This document shows positions 61,339 through 64,000 of a stretch of DNA of 64,000 nucleotides, piece by piece. Numbering within the stretch: position 1 is the first letter of the stretch; each line of letters opens with the position of its first letter. The notes beneath the pieces are model-generated. The model was not told where the DNA came from, searched no databases, and saw only the letters and a list, made by a program, of their open reading frames with translations. Position numbers and translations under genes: made by a program. Source of the DNA: a virus; the IMG/VR virus record IMGVR_UViG_3300017971_002536, positions 62,001 to 126,000 of that record, one strand, 5' to 3'.

Positions 61339-61995
61339 TTATTTTATAGGTTTTTTCAAATTTTTCAAGGCTTCTTGTTTCGCTTTAATATCGTTTTCTA
61401 AATCTTTTATTGTAGAATTTAAATCACTTTTATTTGATTCAAGAGCAGTATACCAACTACCTTTTTTACCAATTTTTTCAAGAGATTCATTCCGTGTACG
61501 AGCATATACAGCAAACAAAGGAGTTCCCATACTATTGCCTTCCATATCACTTTGATATATCAAAAATAATTTTTCAGGAACTACTTTTGGATCAATCTCA
61601 ACTAATTCATCATCAGAAAAACTATATCTATAAACATTTCCTTTCTTTCCATTAAATAAATATACATCTCCGTAATCTTTATTCCTTTTCGCTTGAGAAA
61701 ATAAAGATTTGATTTTATTTCCCGCAAATTCTACATACCAATCGGCTAATACACCAACTTCTTTCGGCTTTCTTGTTCTTGGATTACCATAATTTTTCCA
61801 ATTATCCATAGTCCAATCTGATACATCCAAGTTAGGAGTATTCTTTAGAGCATCCAAAAATTTATCTCTATTTTTCAAAGTAAGTTTGACGGCTTTCTTA
61901 CCATATTTCTTAAAAAACGCACCACCAACATTTTCATTCAATAAAAAATTTTGAACTTCCTCTTTAATTATTTCATTCAATCTTGAACGTTTCAT
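61339..61995 (-). CDS. Protein with class B leader, unknown mature domain
   Basis: A 218-residue protein beginning MKRSRLNEIIKEEVQNFLLN, with candidate cut after LNE (about 21). The mature part has a basic helix (FFKKYGKKAVKLTLKNRDKF), a central alpha/beta domain with DYGDVYLFNGKKGNVYRYSF and VVPEKLFLIYQSD, and a coiled-coil end (LNSTIKDLENDIKAKQEALK). It may be a nuclease- or toxin-like fold, but I cannot support any name. Directly upstream of the protease gene. AAGGAG site. Confidence 0.65.
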   Translation of the reverse strand: MKRSRLNEIIKEEVQNFLLNENVGGAFFKKYGKKAVKLTLKNRDKFLDALKNTPNLDVSDWTMDNWKNYGNPRTRKPKEVGVLADWYVEFAGNKIKSLFSQAKRNKDYGDVYLFNGKKGNVYRYSFSDDELVEIDPKVVPEKLFLIYQSDMEGNSMGTPLFAVYARTRNESLEKIGKKGSWYTALESNKSDLNSTIKDLENDIKAKQEALKNLKKPIK

Positions 61996-62004
61996 TTTTT
62001 CTCC

Positions 62005-62382
62005 TTATACCCACATTTGACGTTTCTTAAATAAATCAAAAAAGACGGCAGCAATCTCGGCTCGTATTATATCTTTAATCTCTGCAAAATCTTTTCTACT
62101 CAATGCTTCATCTAATCTTTGTTGTTGTAATTGTCTTTCCTCATAAAGAATAAGTAAATTGTTGTCTAACTCCGCTACCGTCTTATTTTTATCATACCAT
62201 GTAAAACCATGCACCTCTTTTTCTTCGTCAGTATATTTTACTTTCATTCTTTTAAGTTGTTTAAGAGCTTCTGCTTTGTCTTTTACTCTAATAAATACTT
62301 TACCTTGAGAAGGCAATCCCTTAAACTCTTTTATCATTTCTTCACGAATAATTTCTTTTATTCTATCTTTTGAAATTTTCAT
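62005..62382 (-). CDS. Small protein with class B leader
   Basis: A 125-residue protein beginning MKISKDRIKEIIREEMIKEF. The middle (KGLPSQGKVFIRVKDKAEAL) is followed by a strand-helix part. The end LSRKDFAEIKDIIRAEIAAV followed by FFDLFKKR is a motif I have seen at the C-terminus of many small phage proteins of unknown role. AAGGTAA ribosome site. Function unknown. Confidence 0.65.
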   Translation of the reverse strand: MKISKDRIKEIIREEMIKEFKGLPSQGKVFIRVKDKAEALKQLKRMKVKYTDEEKEVHGFTWYDKNKTVAELDNNLLILYEERQLQQQRLDEALSRKDFAEIKDIIRAEIAAVFFDLFKKRQMWV

Positions 62383-62386
62383 ATCT

Positions 62387-62950
62387 TTACCTTATCTTTT
62401 TGGCGGCCGCATTCATTTTACCTGAATCCAACACTTGTTGTATCAAATGATATGTATCTAATGGATTAGCATATCCAAGTTTTTTATGTTCCGTACTTAA
62501 AAAATCTAATATGTCTTTCCTTACTTGATTTAGTGTTTCGCCAGTGAAATGTAATTCATTGACCCTCTCACCACCTAAATTATCCTCACCAGGTTCCTCA
62601 GTCAAATCTATTAAATCCCACGACATAGGCCAGTTGTATTTTATGTTCTTTATCTTTTCACCACTTAATCGGGCTGCTTCATCTCGTTTCATTGTCGTTG
62701 TCGGTGTGTGAATGTTTCCACCTTTGTAATACTCGCCCGTTGTCTTTCGTTGTAATAAATAATATTTATTCTTATCAACATCAATACTATTTGGAGTCAT
62801 TTGTTGCCCAACTGGCTTTATCGCTTCTTGTCTAATTTTAGGATTAAGAAGTTCTTTCATTTTTATAGGATTTTCATTCAATCTATAATATGTTGAACGA
62901 TCATACGCATCCTCTTTTCCTAACATTTTATACCAAAGTTTTTTATCCAT
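62387..62950 (-). CDS. Protein with class A-like leader
   Basis: A 187-residue protein beginning MDKKLWYKMLGKEDAYD, a variant of the class A leader without the ENTL part, then YYRLNENPIK. The rest contains DVDKNKYYLLQRKTTGEYYK, IKYNWPMSWDLIDLTEEPG and LNQVRKDILDFLSTEHKKLG. NE and VNE sites occur at about residues 26 and 131. Unrecognised family. It starts 6 bases after the stop of the next class A gene. Confidence 0.6.
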   Translation of the reverse strand: MDKKLWYKMLGKEDAYDRSTYYRLNENPIKMKELLNPKIRQEAIKPVGQQMTPNSIDVDKNKYYLLQRKTTGEYYKGGNIHTPTTTMKRDEAARLSGEKIKNIKYNWPMSWDLIDLTEEPGEDNLGGERVNELHFTGETLNQVRKDILDFLSTEHKKLGYANPLDTYHLIQQVLDSGKMNAAAKKIR

Positions 62951-62956
62951 TTCGTT

Positions 62957-63211
62957 TTATCCCTTTTGAGCATCCATTATACGAGCCCTTACCCATTCTT
63001 GTAATTCTCTAAGCATTAACAACTTGATCATTTTATGATCATATGGTACATTCACTCTTTTTTTGATAAAATCCATTTGTTTCATTTCAGCTTTAACCGC
63101 AGCATTTATCACTTTATTTAGAACTTCTTTAGCAGCTTTCGCATCATGATTTTTATCTTCACTAACTAAAGTGTTTTCATTTAATATTTTGTTCCAAGTT
63201 TTTTTATCCAT
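62957..63211 (-). CDS. Small protein with class A leader
   Basis: An 84-residue protein beginning MDKKTWNKILNENTLVSED, with candidate cuts after LNE (12) or VSE (18). The mature part is a basic helical bundle (AAKEVLNKVINAAVKAEMKQ, then DFIKKRVNVPYDHKMIKLLM). Its first 15 residues equal those of the neighbour at 63221-63430. Function unknown. AAGGAAG ribosome site. Confidence 0.65.
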   Translation of the reverse strand: MDKKTWNKILNENTLVSEDKNHDAKAAKEVLNKVINAAVKAEMKQMDFIKKRVNVPYDHKMIKLLMLRELQEWVRARIMDAQKG

Positions 63212-63220
63212 GATTCTTCC

Positions 63221-63430
63221 TTAAAAAGTAATTTCAATTTTCTTAGGCTTATTTTTCATTTTTTTTATTAACGCAACTAACTTATCATATAATTTTTGAT
63301 CGTGATCGTGTTTTTTATCAGATGTATTATTAAAAATAATAACTGTACCTTGATAAGACGCAACAAAATCATTCCCACCTTCATTTAAAGTATTTTCATT
63401 TAAAATTTTATTCCAAGTTTTCTTATCCAT
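63221..63430 (-). CDS. Very small protein with class A leader
   Basis: A 69-residue protein beginning MDKKTWNKILNENTLNEGGN; candidate cut after LNE (12) or LNE (17, before GG). The mature part has FVASYQGTVIIFNN and a basic His/Lys-rich end (KKHDHDQKLYDKLVALIKKM). It overlaps the stop of the next gene by one base. Function unknown. Confidence 0.65.
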   Translation of the reverse strand: MDKKTWNKILNENTLNEGGNDFVASYQGTVIIFNNTSDKKHDHDQKLYDKLVALIKKMKNKPKKIEITF

Positions 63431-63999
63431 TAGAATCTCCGTATCTTATTAATGATCCTTGTCATTTTTTCATTTATCTTGTTCAAGGCTCTATGAGTAT
63501 TTTTCCAATATTTTTGTGAATCAATTCCGGTCTCTTGTTTCAAACGAAGATTCAAGTCAATCGTTTTTTCTATCGATTCAAGTTGATTTCTTACGTCTCT
63601 AATGGCGACACCGATTTTTTGTTTGTTGTTCATTGTATCATCGTCACGATAATTTTGATAAGCTCCACGGCGACCCTCTTTGACCACTTTTATTACTTGA
63701 CCAGAAGAATCTTCTACAGATATTTTAGCCCCTTTGTTATCCTTTTTCATCACACTAATAACATCGTCTATCTCTTTGTGATCAGTTGTATGAAATTGAT
63801 CCACTACCTTATTATTCTTTATAGCAACTATTGAATAACTTTTTCTCGCTTCATTTACACTTTCATTCGTTGATCCCATATATGATTTTATTTCATTTAA
63901 AAAATAAGTTAAATCGGACAACTCAGCTAATCCCCAACTCTCATTTCGCCGTCTCGCTAAATTTAACTTTTTAATATAAGAATCTAACTTTTTCATCAT
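63430..63999 (-). CDS. Unknown protein at right edge
   Basis: A 189-residue protein from the ATG at 63999; another ATG follows directly at 63996, and the true start could also lie beyond the window edge because no ribosome site is visible. The N-terminal helix (KKLDSYIKKLNLARRRNESW) ends near NESVNEARKS, a candidate protease site. Then an alpha/beta segment (SIVAIKNNKVVDQFHTTDHK, ISVEDSSGQVIKVVKEG) and a helical end (RNQLESIEKTIDLNLRLKQE). No family recognised. Confidence 0.6.
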   Translation of the reverse strand: MMKKLDSYIKKLNLARRRNESWGLAELSDLTYFLNEIKSYMGSTNESVNEARKSYSIVAIKNNKVVDQFHTTDHKEIDDVISVMKKDNKGAKISVEDSSGQVIKVVKEGRRGAYQNYRDDDTMNNKQKIGVAIRDVRNQLESIEKTIDLNLRLKQETGIDSQKYWKNTHRALNKINEKMTRIINKIRRF

Positions 64000-64000
64000 T

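Overview
The window is part of the genome of a large T4-like contractile-tailed phage (myovirus). It is AT-rich and gene-dense, with genes often overlapping by a few bases. Every gene except one is transcribed leftwards (minus strand). The assignment rests on recognisable T4-type virion genes: prohead protease (gp21-like), scaffold (gp22-like), major capsid protein (gp23-like), neck proteins (gp13/gp14-like), tail terminator (gp15-like, two copies), tail sheath (gp18), tail tube (gp19), tape measure, and baseplate proteins (gp26-, gp51- and gp53-like). Portal, terminase, replication genes and tRNAs are not in the window. The host is probably a member of the Bacteroidetes/Flavobacteriia. That is an inference from promoters resembling the TTG...TAnnTTTG type, GTSG collagen-like stretches in the fibres and a phage-encoded bS21. 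It is not proven.

Layout in the direction of transcription (right to left). 64000-55200 is a head-maturation region: the gp21-like protease sits among about a dozen small or medium genes of unknown function. Many begin with one of two short amphipathic leaders that end in an acidic LxE/NE site. These look like T4 capsid-targeting sequences, which direct internal proteins into the prohead and are removed by gp21. One is an ART-like mini protein (compare T4 Alt). One is a 603-residue apparent polyprotein with several candidate cleavage sites. Another gene in this region encodes ribosomal protein bS21 behind a perfect AGGAGGT Shine-Dalgarno sequence. 55200-52200 holds scaffold and capsid. 52130-50976 is a small cassette with its own promoter and terminator. 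50863-45170 holds neck, connector and accessory genes plus the only plus-strand gene, a GIY-YIG-type protein. 45170-15000 is a 30-kb adhesin region: a 3172-residue fibre, several VGIGT-repeat fibres, LamG lectin-like proteins, NHL and Asp-box beta-propellers. 14934-12200 holds a coiled-coil protein and the sheath. 12130-11027 is a second cassette whose promoter and terminator almost duplicate the first. 10966-1 holds further leader-bearing small proteins, tail tube, baseplate hub proteins, tape measure and baseplate/wedge proteins, and runs off the left edge.

Transcription appears to use two promoter types. The late type has TATATTTATA just downstream of a TTTC box and precedes tail and head operons on both strands in the matching orientation. 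The cassette type has TTGAC about 18 bases upstream of TATATTTRTA. Hairpin-plus-U-tract terminators delimit the units. Almost every gene has a clear GGAG/AGGAG ribosome binding site. That is notable if the host is a Bacteroidetes, where Shine-Dalgarno use is rare, and it gives the phage bS21 a possible role.
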